From contig CANHON010000042.1 of NCBI GenBank assembly GCA_947462115.1, positions 1-17,898 of the forward strand: 17,898 nt of DNA, in the 5' to 3' direction. Positions 1-7,950 of this stretch are shown here, piece after piece. How positions within the stretch are numbered: position 1 is the stretch's first letter; each line of letters opens with the position of its first letter. The translations under genes were made by a program, and so were the position numbers. This stretch comes from Deltaproteobacteria bacterium (GTDB taxonomy: Bacteria > Myxococcota_A > UBA796 > UBA2385). The notes under the pieces were generated by a model that ran no database searches, was not told the DNA's origin, and saw only the letters and a program-made list of their open reading frames with translations.

Positions 1-1
1 G

Positions 2-349
2 GCCTGGCAGGCGGTGCCGGCCCTGCTACACTCCAAGCCCCTGGAGGCCGCCATGACCCTGCTGCACACCATTCGCGCCGACCCCAAAGAGCGGGCCTTG
101 TACGAGGCTTACTGCAAGCAGCTGTCGATCGAGCAGACGATCAAAGACGACATGGCCGAGCTGCGGGCCGAGGCCGAGGTGGAGCGGGCGCGGGCGGAGC
201 TTGCAGAGGCGGCGCTGTTGGAGGAGCGGGCGCAGGCCGAGGCGGCGCTGGCGGCCGAGCAGGCGCGGGCTGACCAGGCGTTCGCTGCGGCCGAGGCGCT
301 CCGCGCCAAGCTGCGCGAGTTGGACATCGACCCCGACGCTGTGGGCTGA
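2..349 (+). CDS. C-terminal fragment of a coiled-coil-tailed protein, possibly an Rpn/PD-(D/E)XK nuclease family member
   Basis: The reading frame is open through the left edge, so only the last ~115 residues are visible, ending in TGA at 347-349. The visible start (the segment reading TLLHTIRADPKERALYEAY) resembles the helical region after the catalytic domain of Rpn/YhgA-like nucleases, where a similar 'dP..R.lYE' stretch leads into a charged helix. About 70 residues of Ala/Glu/Arg-rich heptad-like sequence follow, almost certainly coiled coil, ending in a short LDIDPDAVG tail. No catalytic residues fall inside the window, so the nuclease assignment is inference from the tail alone. An unrelated coiled-coil protein is an equally fair reading. 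It is convergent with the aminopeptidase gene, 192 bases away, and that gap is very GC-rich with no gene seen. Confidence 0.5.
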   Translation, partial: AWQAVPALLHSKPLEAAMTLLHTIRADPKERALYEAYCKQLSIEQTIKDDMAELRAEAEVERARAELAEAALLEERAQAEAALAAEQARADQAFAAAEALRAKLRELDIDPDAVG

Positions 350-541
350 GGCGCACCCCCCCCGCGGGAGGTGGCTTGCCGCGCGAGGCGCCCCGCACGG
401 CGGCCGAAGGCCGGCCGCGCAGCGGCGGAGCGGCCCCGCCGCGGACCTCGGCCGCGGCGGCGCTTGGCCGCGACCCCGGGCGGGGGGCCGGCCCGGAGCG
501 CAGCGCAGGGACGCGCCCAAGGCGGCGCTCGCCCTCCGCGC

Positions 542-2095
542 TCAGCCGAGCAGGAAGGCGCCAGCGAGGGCTACGATCGGGGCGCCGGTGGGCCGGCCGT
601 GCTGCCAATCGCCGCCTTCAACGCCGCTCCCGCCGATGTCGATGTGGGAGAAGCGCAGGGGCTGGGCGCTGTCGCCGCCGTGGCCCTCCAGGCCCGCCGC
701 CCGGATCAAGAAGGCCATGGGGAACTGGTGGCCCCGCGAGGTGGCCGATGAGGGCGCGTTGTTGCAGGACAGCAGGTCGTCCGCGCGGCTGCGCGGGGCG
801 ATGAAGTCCCAGTCTTCGCGGCGCAGGCGGCTCGGCGCCACCCCGTCGCCGAAGCGGTCGCCCACCCGCTCGAGGCCGCGCGCGGTGTCGGCGGCCAGGG
901 CCGGGCCGTTGTCCATGACGATGGTGTAGGGCCCGACCGCCCGGCCGGCGTGGCCGGTGAGGGTGGCGACGGTGAACAGGTGCGGATCAACGCACTGCAG
1001 GGCGTCCTCGCGCAGGTGGGACAGCAGGTCGGCGAGCACGAGGCGGCCCTCGGCGTCGGTGTTGCCGATGCGCACCCGGGCGCCCCCGTGGCTGCGGATG
1101 ATCTCGTCGGCGACAAAGGCGTCGGGGCCGATGCTGTTGCGAACGCAGCCGAGCTCGGCCACGATCCGCAGGCCCGGCACCCCGAGGCGGCTCGCCGCGA
1201 GCACGAAGCCCGCCACCGCCGCCGCGCCGCCCTTGTCGCGCGACATGCCGGCCATGTGGCCGTCGGTCTTGAGATCGGCGCCGCCGGTGTCGTAGCTGAG
1301 GCCCTTCCCGGCGAACAGCAGGGTGCGCGTGGTGGGGCCCGGCCCGGTCCACTCCAGGCGCACCACGCAGGGCCGGTGCCGCGGCACGCTGAGGCTGGCC
1401 CGGGCCACCGCCATCAGCAGCGGGTAGCCGGCCCCGAGCTGGTCCACATCGTCGAGGACGCTGACCTGCACGTCGGTCTCGGCGAAGGCGGCGCGCAGCA
1501 AGGCCGCCATGCGGAGGGGGCTCATGCGCTCGGGCTCGGTGCCGCCGAGGTCCCGCGCCAGGCGACGACCGGCCTCGATGGCCGACACCTGCGCGGCCAG
1601 CTCGGGCCCGGAACCATCGGCGAAGAAGCCCAGGGCCTCGACCGGCTCCACCGCCGCTTCGCCCAGGGCCTCCCGGGCCTCCAAGGGCTGCCACAGGGCG
1701 GCCAGCGCGCCGAGAATACCCACAAGCAGTCCGTTCTCGTAGTCGGGCCGCTGCGGGAGGGGCGCGATCCACAGGGCGGGGCGGCGGGCGCCCGCGGCCA
1801 CAGCCCGGCGCAGGCCCGCGGCGGCAGCGTCGGCCACCCGACGGACATCGTCTTGATCCCGAAGCAGGGGCCCGGTGGGCGCCAGGATGAGGCGGTCAGC
1901 GGGCGCGCCCGCAGCGGCGCTGAGGTTGACGCTGGACAGGACGCTCTGGTCGATGGCGGCCAGCCGTTGCGCGGCGGCGCCCAGGCCCAGGGGCAAGCCG
2001 GCCAGCTGGTCAACGCCGGTGAAAACGGCCACCAGCGCGTCAAAGTTGGCCAAGTCGGGTGGATCGGCGCGCAGGGGGAGCAGGGTGGGCAGCAT
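542..2095 (-). CDS. M17 leucyl aminopeptidase family protein
   Basis: A 517-residue cytosolic metallo-aminopeptidase that would release N-terminal residues from peptides, close in length to E. coli PepA (503). The C-terminal catalytic domain is intact. The M17 signature NTDAEGRL is at 345-352. By alignment to PepA the two-metal ligands are K264, D269, D287, D347 and E349, and the catalytic pair is K276 and R351. The N-terminal ~180 residues fit the variable macrodomain-like part of the family. The ATG at 2095 is preceded by a strong GGAGG four bases upstream, which fixes the start. It lies 59 bases downstream of the PilZ gene on the same strand, so the two may be cotranscribed. Some M17 proteins also bind DNA or act on Cys-Gly dipeptides; the sequence does not decide the substrate. 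Confidence 0.93.
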   Translation of the reverse strand: MLPTLLPLRADPPDLANFDALVAVFTGVDQLAGLPLGLGAAAQRLAAIDQSVLSSVNLSAAAGAPADRLILAPTGPLLRDQDDVRRVADAAAAGLRRAVAAGARRPALWIAPLPQRPDYENGLLVGILGALAALWQPLEAREALGEAAVEPVEALGFFADGSGPELAAQVSAIEAGRRLARDLGGTEPERMSPLRMAALLRAAFAETDVQVSVLDDVDQLGAGYPLLMAVARASLSVPRHRPCVVRLEWTGPGPTTRTLLFAGKGLSYDTGGADLKTDGHMAGMSRDKGGAAAVAGFVLAASRLGVPGLRIVAELGCVRNSIGPDAFVADEIIRSHGGARVRIGNTDAEGRLVLADLLSHLREDALQCVDPHLFTVATLTGHAGRAVGPYTIVMDNGPALAADTARGLERVGDRFGDGVAPSRLRREDWDFIAPRSRADDLLSCNNAPSSATSRGHQFPMAFLIRAAGLEGHGGDSAQPLRFSHIDIGGSGVEGGDWQHGRPTGAPIVALAGAFLLG

Positions 2096-2154
2096 GGGAC
2101 CTCCAGGCCGGCCCCTTAGCCGGGGGCGCGGGCCGGGGCAGGGCGCCGCCGCCC

Positions 2155-2847
2155 TCAGTCGGCGATGTCGCGGAGACCCTCCAGCGTGGTCTTCAGCGCG
2201 GCTTCGTCGGCCGGGCTCAGGCCCAGCGCCCGGCAGCCGACGATCACCGCCTCGCGGTCGCCCGGCAAGGGGCGGCTGTGGCGGATCTCCAGGCGGAGGT
2301 CCAGGTCCGCGCCGCCGGGGAGCCGAAGCAAGCCGCTGATCTTGTTGCCGGGCCGCATGGTGCGGTCGGCCCGCGACACGATCAGGCCCACGCCGCTCAC
2401 CGAAAGGTCGTAGAGCGCGATGACCCGCGCGGTCGGCGCGAGCTGCTGGAGGCTGATCCCCGCCCGACCCGAGACCCGACGACGCTCGGCGGCCCGGCGC
2501 TCGTTGCGCTCCACGCTGCGGGGGAAGCGCAGCTCCCAGCGACGCGGGCCCGTCAGCTCGGCCAGCACCGTCAAAAAGGCGTAGTTGGCGTTGCCTTGAA
2601 CGTAGCGCACCCGCACAACCGCGCCGGCCTCGGGCGGGGCGCGCAGGGCTTGGCCCTCCGCCACGAAGAACGCGAAGGTGCCGGTTTTGGGGTCGGGCAT
2701 GGCGAGCACGCCCTCCACCGGCTGCCCGGCCAGCTCCACCACCGCCGCGCCGATCTCCGCCGCGGCGTAGAAGAGGTGCGATACGACCTCACTCTCGCGG
2801 GTGAGCCAGAGGGGTGCTGGGCTGTGTGCCCCGGGGGACTGGACCAT
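2155..2847 (-). CDS. PilZ-domain protein with YcgR-like N-terminal domain (probable c-di-GMP receptor)
   Basis: A 230-residue cytoplasmic protein. Residues ~30-112 form a beta-rich region like the N-terminal domain of YcgR flagellar-brake proteins. Residues ~117-220 form a PilZ domain. Both c-di-GMP-binding motifs are present: RxxxR at R118-R122 and DxSxxG at D147, S149 and G152. The family senses cyclic-di-GMP and alters motility, secretion or polysaccharide output; the target here is unknown. The start at 2847 is supported by AGGAGG five bases upstream. The frame stays open much further, to 3924, but that extension is antisense to the ATPase-like gene and is rejected. It is divergent from the 2980 gene (132 bases apart) and upstream of the aminopeptidase. 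Confidence 0.88.
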   Translation of the reverse strand: MVQSPGAHSPAPLWLTRESEVVSHLFYAAAEIGAAVVELAGQPVEGVLAMPDPKTGTFAFFVAEGQALRAPPEAGAVVRVRYVQGNANYAFLTVLAELTGPRRWELRFPRSVERNERRAAERRRVSGRAGISLQQLAPTARVIALYDLSVSGVGLIVSRADRTMRPGNKISGLLRLPGGADLDLRLEIRHSRPLPGDREAVIVGCRALGLSPADEAALKTTLEGLRDIAD

Positions 2848-2979
2848 TGGAGCCTCCTGCGGCGCCAAGCGAGCCCCGCTCCCACGTGGAACGGCCCGCG
2901 GGTCGGCGCACTTGAGGGGCCAAGGTGCCCCGGCCCCGCCGACGCTGTAGGATCGCTGGCCAGCCGAGGAGCGCGCGCG

Positions 2980-3960
2980 ATGTTCATCCGATCGTTGACG
3001 GTGCGGGGCCTCCGGGACCTGCCCGCCCACACCATCGACGGCCTGCCCCGGCGGGCCGTGCTGGGCGGCCCCAACCCGCAGTCGGTCGCGCTCTTTGACG
3101 CCGTGGAGCTCGCTTTCCGCTTTTTGGCCGAGCGGCCCGTGGAGCCGGGCTTGCACCGGGCCGGGGTCTGCGCCGCGCCCCTCGGCCCCGACGACGAGAG
3201 CCCGACGCCCGAGGAGGTGGGCCCGCTCGACCCCGAGGGCCTGCGCGCCTGGCTCGCCCCCGACAGCCTGAGCCTCACCGTGGAGGCGATCGTCGAGCTC
3301 GATCCGCTGCTGCACGCCCGCTTGCGCACCGCCGCCACCGCCGAGCCTCGCCTCGCGGTCGCGCTGGCCCGCGACCCGGCCCTGCGCGTGGTGGTCGGCG
3401 CCCTCGCCACCACCGACCAGAGCTTGCTGGCGCTCTCGCTGCAAGCATTTGATATCGGAGACGAGTCCTTTCATCAGGCGGGCGCTGAGCGGCCCCGGTG
3501 GCAGCGGGCCTTCCTCCGCGCCCTCGGGGCCCGCGTGCACCGCTTTCGGAGCGATGAGGTCCGGCTCGAGCCCCTCCTGCGGGCGGCCAGCGGCCGGGAG
3601 TCCTTCGCCGACTATGCCCGGTGGTGCGAGGCCTTCGGGCCCGACGGTCCTCGCCTCCGGGTGGCCGCCGGGCCGGCCGGGCTGCCGATGCTGCTCGGCG
3701 ATGGCCTGCCCCTGCGTCGGTTTGGCGAAGCGGGCCTGCGCCGCGCCCTGCTGGCCGCCGCCGCGCACCTGCACCAAGCCGACGTGCTGCTCAGCGAGCT
3801 CGACGATCCGCTCCTCGACAGGCTGCTCGAAGGCGAGGCCGCGCCGCTGGAGCAGTGCATCAGCGCCCGGCCCGACGGCGCCCTCCACCTTCAGGCCGAG
3901 GCCCCCGCGCCGGGCTCCCGCCAAGGCCGCGCCCTGAGCTTCACCCGGGGCGGGCCATGA
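2980..3960 (+). CDS. Degenerate ABC/RecF-like ATPase-fold protein, function unknown
   Basis: A 326-residue protein. The N-terminus (MFIRSLTVRGLRDL) matches the first strand of RecF/SMC/AAA15-type ATPases. Where a P-loop GxNGxGKS followed by LxDAI is expected, residues 29-42 read GGPNPQSVALFDAV: the PN and FDAV flanks are kept, but the Lys and one residue are lost. Near the C-terminus, residues 246-283 look like an ABC signature helix (FGEAGLRRALL) followed by a Walker B-like strand, VLLSE at 269-273, where Asp is replaced by Ser272 and Glu273 is kept. This suggests an ATPase fold that no longer hydrolyses ATP in the usual way. The start ATG follows GAGGAG at eight bases, and a TAGGAT -10-like hexamer lies at 2948-2953. 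The stop overlaps the next gene's ATG, implying translational coupling. The fold assignment is by eye. Confidence 0.65.
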   Translation: MFIRSLTVRGLRDLPAHTIDGLPRRAVLGGPNPQSVALFDAVELAFRFLAERPVEPGLHRAGVCAAPLGPDDESPTPEEVGPLDPEGLRAWLAPDSLSLTVEAIVELDPLLHARLRTAATAEPRLAVALARDPALRVVVGALATTDQSLLALSLQAFDIGDESFHQAGAERPRWQRAFLRALGARVHRFRSDEVRLEPLLRAASGRESFADYARWCEAFGPDGPRLRVAAGPAGLPMLLGDGLPLRRFGEAGLRRALLAAAAHLHQADVLLSELDDPLLDRLLEGEAAPLEQCISARPDGALHLQAEAPAPGSRQGRALSFTRGGP

Positions 3961-4430
3961 GCGCCGGCCCCGCGCGTCTCCCGGCGGTCTGCCACCGCTG
4001 CGGCAGCGACAAGCTCGGCGCTCTCGTGCCCTGCAAGACCTGCGGCTATGTGCCCAGCGGCGCCGATCGCACCGTGGCTTGGCTGTTCTCTGAGCACCAC
4101 CTCAGCGGCCCCGAGCTGGTCGCCGCCGCCGAGCGGGTGCGGGCAGGCGAGCGACCCGAGCCCAGCCGGGCCCTCCGGGAGCAAGCGCGCCTGGCCATGG
4201 GCGCCGCGCCGACCCTGGAGCGGGCCGCGCAGCCGCTGAGCTTGAGCCATAAGCTCCTGATCTTCTTCGCCAATCTCCTGCTGACCACCCTCGCGGGCTA
4301 CGCGGTGTGGTTCGGCCTCCGCGAGTCCCGGCCGCGGGCGGCGCGGGAGGCGCTGCTCCTCACCGTGCCCTTGAGCGCGCTGTTCTCCCTGTTGTGGACC
4401 TTGGAGCAGCTGCGCGAGCTGCTGGGCTGA
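3957..4430 (+). CDS. Zinc-ribbon protein with two C-terminal transmembrane segments
   Basis: A 157-residue protein that I do not recognise as a named family. A zinc-ribbon knuckle pair is at C12-x2-C15 and C26-x2-C29. A soluble, charged helical linker covers ~36-90. Two hydrophobic segments follow at ~100-121 and ~131-149, with a basic turn (RESRPRAAR) between them, so the protein is probably an inner-membrane hairpin with the zinc ribbon in the cytoplasm. The ATG overlaps the stop of the ATPase-like gene (ATGA at 3957-3960), which supports both the start and cotranscription. The likely role is a membrane tether or partner of the upstream protein; this is inference from coupling only. It is convergent with the glycoside hydrolase gene, 21 bases away. 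Confidence 0.75.
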   Translation: MSAGPARLPAVCHRCGSDKLGALVPCKTCGYVPSGADRTVAWLFSEHHLSGPELVAAAERVRAGERPEPSRALREQARLAMGAAPTLERAAQPLSLSHKLLIFFANLLLTTLAGYAVWFGLRESRPRAAREALLLTVPLSALFSLLWTLEQLRELLG

Positions 4431-4451
4431 GGCGGCCGCAGCCCCTGCCCC

Positions 4452-7121
4452 TCAGCGCCGGCGGCGGCGCCCGACCCCCGCAGCGGCCACCAGCGCCACG
4501 CCGGCGAGCAGCCCCCGGGCGCCTTCGCTGCCCACGGTGGCGCAGCCATCGTCCTTGGGCACCTTGACCACGACGATAATGTCGGCCTGGTCGGCCTCAT
4601 CGGTGTCGTCCCCGGTGGCGTCCGCGCCGCCGTCCGCCGCGCCGTCGGTCGCCCCGTCCGCGCCGCCGTCCGCCGCGCCGTCGGTGCTGCCGTCGGCGCT
4701 GCCGTCCGTTCCGCCATCGGTGCCTGCGTCCGCTCCGCCATCGGTGCCGCCGTCCGCTCCGCCGTCTGCTCCGCCGTCCGCTCCGCCATCGGCGCCGCCC
4801 GCCTCCACGAAGGAGACGACCAGGGGCGCCGCGCTGATCTCGAGCAGCAGGCCCTCGGCGTCCACGGTGGGCAGGGCCACCCGCTCGCCGGCCGGGTTGA
4901 CGCCGGCCAGGGTCCAGGCGGCGATCGGCGCGGGGAGGCCGGAGAAGCGCACCTCCGCCACGTCGGTGTCGGCCTCGGCCACGGGGCGCCAGGCCACGAG
5001 GTGATCGGCCACGCCGTCGGCGCCGCCGAGCAGGTAGGCCCAGGCCTCGTCGTCCTCTTGGAGCACCCCGACCACCCGACGATCGCCAAGCGTGGCGATC
5101 AAGGCCTGCAGCGCGATGAAGCTGGCCTTGGGCGCAAAGCCGGTGTGGACCGAGCCGGTCAGGCCGGAGCGGCAGTAGAGCGTGTCGCAGGCGCCGTCGT
5201 TGGCGTAGAAGAACCAGGTGGCCCGGTCGAGGCCGAGCCGGCTCCACATCAGGGCGCCGCGCACCGCGTAGAGGGCCTGGGCCCGCTCGGTCACGCAGTC
5301 GGTGCCCGTGCAGGACTCGCCGGCGCCGGTGCTGTCCCAGCCCCACTCGGTGAGCCACAGGGGCGTGCCGGGCAGGTTCTCGTCGCGCCAGCGCATGGCG
5401 TCGAGCACCTCGCGCTGGGTGGACCGCGGGTCTTCGGGCTGAACCGCGATGCGGGTGCCGGCGGGGTTGATCGCGTAGCTGTAGGAGTGGATGTTGATCG
5501 CGTCGAGCAAGGGGCCGACCGCCTCGGGCACCCGGGCGCCGAGGTAGTGGCCGCCGGTGGCGGTCTCGGCTTGGGGATCGCTGGCCTGCAGGGCGCAGGG
5601 CATCACGATCATCGCGGGATCACCGTCGTGCACGCCATCCACGAAGCCTTCCAGCACCTCGGTGTAGAAGGCCGCGGTGTAGTCCCATGGCTCGTTGCCG
5701 GCCTCGACCGCCAGCACGTCGCCGGTGCCCGCGGTGGGCCCAAAGTGGCGCGCGAAGGCGTAGGCATAGGCGTAGGCGGCGCCGTAGGGGTCGTCCCAGG
5801 TCCACGATGGGTTGGTGGTGTTGAGGAACTGGACCGTGGCGTTGACCGACAGGCCCGCGGCGGTCCAGGCGCCGTACTCCCGGTCCCAGTCCAGCCACCA
5901 GTTGGCCTGGGTGCCGGCGGTGCTCATGACGCTGTAGTCGGGCACGATGTCGGGATCGGTCACGTCCCAGCTCAGGTTGTGGTAGCTGCGGCCGTGGCTG
6001 GCCACCGGCGCGTAGCGGCTGGCCCCCGCTCCGGCCCCGAGCGAGTCGGTGTAGGCGCCCGTGCCCCAGCCCCAGATGCCGTTGACGCCGAGCATGGTGC
6101 GCAGGTCGGTGGGGGCGACGCCCGCCGCGGGCATGGGGCCGTGGGGACCATCGGCGTTCCAGGCGTCGAGCTCCCACATGTAGACCTTGTCGTAGTCGCC
6201 GCCCAGCGTCTCGTAGGAGACCTTGAGGAAGCGGGCGCGCGCCGGCGCGGGCACCTCGATGAGCACGGCGCCGAGGGCCGCGGGGTCCAGCGTCGCGGCG
6301 GGGGTCCAGCTCAGCCCGTCGAGCGAGGTGCTCAGCGTGGTCGAGCGGGCCCGGCCGCCGGCCCAGTGGCGGCTGCGGACCCAGCCCACGTCCTGAACGG
6401 AGCCGAGGTCGGCGACCACCGACTCCACGCAGGGGCCGTCCACCGCCGCCAGCTCGGTGGTGTTGAAATTGCTGGCGCTGCGCGCAACCAGGGCGGTGAT
6501 CGTGCCGCTCGGCGCGGTGTAGCGGCGGAGCGAGTAGGCGTCGCCGGTGCCGTAGCTGCCGACAAAGACCTCTCCGGCGCTGGTCTCGGCGTAGAGATCG
6601 ACCGCGGCGCCCGAGCCCCGGTAGGCGACCTCCAGCAGGGGCCGGGCCGAGGCGAAGGGCACCCGGAGCGAGGCCACCCCGCCCGAGGCGTTGACGGCGG
6701 CGCCCGTGTAAATGCTGCCGTCGGTGGCCTCGACGCCGGTGCCGGCGCTGCTGAGCGTGCAGCCGCCGCCGGTGCAGGCGCCGAGCGCGGGGTTGAGGTC
6801 GGCCCGCGTCAAAAAGCCCTGGGGGAAGCAACTGTCGCTGGTCCAGTGGGTGTCGTCCAGGCCGTCGAGCACGAGGCTGAGGCTGGTGCCGCTCGTGGCG
6901 CTGAGGGTGGCGCCAGCGGTGAGCGAGGGGACGATGCCCGCGTCGGGATCCCAGGCCAGGGCCGGCGACGCCGCGAGGAGCGCCCCCAGCGCGCCCAAGC
7001 GCACCGGCATGCCCGAGCGCGGGCGGCCTCGGGCGAACGTCGGGGCCGACAGCGGCGCGCCCACGGCGGCGATCGGGGTGGACGGGAGGCGGGGGGAGCG
7101 GCGCGGGGGAGCGGTAGGCAT
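4452..7121 (-). CDS. Exported clan GH-A glycoside hydrolase with discoidin-like domain and MYXO-CTERM-like anchor
   Basis: An 889-residue modular surface protein. A signal peptide spans residues 38-56 (MPVRLGALGALLAASPALA, before WDPDAG), so the true start may be the internal ATG at 7010; neither start has a clear Shine-Dalgarno. Residues ~60-230 are beta-rich. Residues ~230-320 resemble an F5/8 type C (discoidin) carbohydrate-binding domain. A TIM-barrel hydrolase follows at ~335-690: acid/base E477 in GNEP, nucleophile E592 in LTEWGWD, and a strand-8 Trp at W636, the clan GH-A pattern (GH39/GH5/GH30-like). A small beta domain spans ~690-772, then a DGG repeat linker (775-838). The tail has C860, a hydrophobic helix and five terminal Arg, as in MYXO-CTERM anchors. 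It should hydrolyse a polysaccharide at the cell surface; the substrate cannot be read from sequence. Confidence 0.85.
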   Translation of the reverse strand: MPTAPPRRSPRLPSTPIAAVGAPLSAPTFARGRPRSGMPVRLGALGALLAASPALAWDPDAGIVPSLTAGATLSATSGTSLSLVLDGLDDTHWTSDSCFPQGFLTRADLNPALGACTGGGCTLSSAGTGVEATDGSIYTGAAVNASGGVASLRVPFASARPLLEVAYRGSGAAVDLYAETSAGEVFVGSYGTGDAYSLRRYTAPSGTITALVARSASNFNTTELAAVDGPCVESVVADLGSVQDVGWVRSRHWAGGRARSTTLSTSLDGLSWTPAATLDPAALGAVLIEVPAPARARFLKVSYETLGGDYDKVYMWELDAWNADGPHGPMPAAGVAPTDLRTMLGVNGIWGWGTGAYTDSLGAGAGASRYAPVASHGRSYHNLSWDVTDPDIVPDYSVMSTAGTQANWWLDWDREYGAWTAAGLSVNATVQFLNTTNPSWTWDDPYGAAYAYAYAFARHFGPTAGTGDVLAVEAGNEPWDYTAAFYTEVLEGFVDGVHDGDPAMIVMPCALQASDPQAETATGGHYLGARVPEAVGPLLDAINIHSYSYAINPAGTRIAVQPEDPRSTQREVLDAMRWRDENLPGTPLWLTEWGWDSTGAGESCTGTDCVTERAQALYAVRGALMWSRLGLDRATWFFYANDGACDTLYCRSGLTGSVHTGFAPKASFIALQALIATLGDRRVVGVLQEDDEAWAYLLGGADGVADHLVAWRPVAEADTDVAEVRFSGLPAPIAAWTLAGVNPAGERVALPTVDAEGLLLEISAAPLVVSFVEAGGADGGADGGADGGADGGTDGGADAGTDGGTDGSADGSTDGAADGGADGATDGAADGGADATGDDTDEADQADIIVVVKVPKDDGCATVGSEGARGLLAGVALVAAAGVGRRRRR
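4608..4799 (-). repeat. Degenerate 12-base tandem repeat encoding (A/T/S)DGG linker
   Basis: About sixteen head-to-tail copies of a 12-base unit (on the plus strand, variants of GCCGTCCGCTCC) encode residues 775-838 of the glycoside hydrolase, with ADGG, TDGG, SDGS and AADGG variants. It forms a flexible acidic linker between the catalytic part and the surface anchor. Such tracts can change length by slippage or recombination in whole units without breaking the frame. Confidence 0.85.
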
Positions 7122-7191
7122 GGGCCGATCTTGCGGGGGGCGGCCTGCCCGAACAACCGCTGCTCGCCAATCGCTCCAAACGCAACCAGAG

Positions 7192-7208
7192 AGCGCCGTT
7201 TTGGCGCT
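7192..7208. repeat. Short inverted repeat between the response regulator and glycoside hydrolase genes
   Basis: A perfect 6-base-pair stem AGCGCC / GGCGCT with a five-base GTTTT loop. On the plus strand it is followed by TCCCTTTT, a weak intrinsic-terminator look, but no gene reads into it on that strand. On the minus strand no T-run follows. It lies 70 bases upstream of the hydrolase start, so it could be a regulatory hairpin or operator. The role is not established. Confidence 0.35.
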
Positions 7209-7257
7209 TCCCTTTTGGATTCCGCTGTCGACCTGCTGTGGGACAGGCGGCGCCGGC

Positions 7258-7950
7258 TCAGAGCGGCTCGCCGCCCAGCTCGTCGGCGCCCGCGCCCCGC
7301 TTGGCGTCGAAGACGTAGCCGATCGCCCGAACGGTGTGGAGCAGGCCGGGGCCGAGCTTGTTGCGGAGGTAGCGCACGTAGACGTCGACCACGTTGGTGC
7401 GGGGGTCGTGCTGGATGCCCCAGACTTGGTCGAGCAGGCGGGTGCGGCTCACCACCTTGCCCTCGTTCTTCAAAAAGACGACCAGGAGGTCAAACTCGCG
7501 GGTTGTGAGCTCGACGGGCTGGCCCCGGAGGAAGACCGCGCGGCCGGTCAGGTCCACCTCGACCGGGCCCGAGCCCAAGGTCTCGGCGACGCCGCTGCGC
7601 CGCCCCACGGCCTCGATCCGGGCCAGCAGCTCTTCGAAAGAGAAGGGCTTGACGAGGTAGTCATCGACGCCGGACCGCAGGCCCTCGATGCGCTCGTCCA
7701 CCCGGTCGCGTCCGGTGAGGCAGATGGTCGGCACGGCGCTGCCGCCGCGGCGCAGGGCCCGCACCAAGTCCAGCCCGTCGCCGTCGGGGAGCATGCGGTC
7801 GACGATCACGAAGTCGACGCTGTGGCGCCCCAGGATCGCGCGCGCCTCGGCGAGGTCGGCCGCGGGGTCCACCTCGTGCCCCTCGGCCTGCAGCCCCGCG
7901 GCGAGGAACTGGCGGACGTGGGGTGCATCCTCGACGACCAAGATCCGCAC
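7258..7950 (-). CDS. OmpR/PhoB-family two-component response regulator
   Basis: A 230-residue transcription regulator. The N-terminal receiver domain (1-~118) has the acid pair E7/D8, phosphoacceptor D51 in the segment VDRMLPDGDG, T79 and K101 (VKPF). The C-terminal winged-helix DNA-binding domain (~128-220) has the usual TTREFDLL start, the VVDVYVRYLRNKL recognition helix and the RAIGYVF wing. I chose the GTG at 7950 rather than the in-frame ATG at 8025. It gives the normal family length, begins directly at the receiver strand VRILVVED, and has AGGGAG (7960-7965) nine bases upstream. No cognate histidine kinase gene is adjacent. The divergent neighbour at 8139 has receiver and HPt modules but no recognisable active kinase. 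The target genes are unknown; the hydrolase gene downstream on the same strand, 136 bases away, is one candidate. Confidence 0.93.
   Translation of the reverse strand: MRILVVEDAPHVRQFLAAGLQAEGHEVDPAADLAEARAILGRHSVDFVIVDRMLPDGDGLDLVRALRRGGSAVPTICLTGRDRVDERIEGLRSGVDDYLVKPFSFEELLARIEAVGRRSGVAETLGSGPVEVDLTGRAVFLRGQPVELTTREFDLLVVFLKNEGKVVSRTRLLDQVWGIQHDPRTNVVDVYVRYLRNKLGPGLLHTVRAIGYVFDAKRGAGADELGGEPL

Noticed and set aside
2..349. Mobile-element (transposase) call for the left-edge fragment
   Set aside because: No terminal repeats, target duplication or catalytic residues are visible. The resemblance is only to the helical tail of Rpn-type proteins.
2882..2889. CCACGTGG palindrome in the PilZ/ATPase intergenic region
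   Set aside because: It is only eight bases with no symmetric extension, and no regulator is suggested by context.
2955..2964. GCTGGCCAGC palindrome upstream of the ATPase-like gene as a second TetR site
   Set aside because: The half-sites resemble the candidate operator but without the two-base centre, and ten-base GC palindromes are common at this composition.
2848..3924. Upstream extension of the PilZ reading frame
   Set aside because: It lies antisense to the ATPase-like gene. The ATG at 2847 has an AGGAGG site and begins a normal YcgR-like protein.
7192..7216. Hairpin plus TCCCTTTT as an intrinsic terminator
   Set aside because: It would act on the plus strand, where no gene reads into it. 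Kept only as an inverted repeat.
5001..7508. Long plus-strand open frame of 835 codons opposite the glycoside hydrolase
   Set aside because: It is a GC-rich antisense shadow with low-complexity Gly/Ala/Val/His sequence and no recognisable domain. The opposite strand has a signal peptide, catalytic motifs and an anchor.
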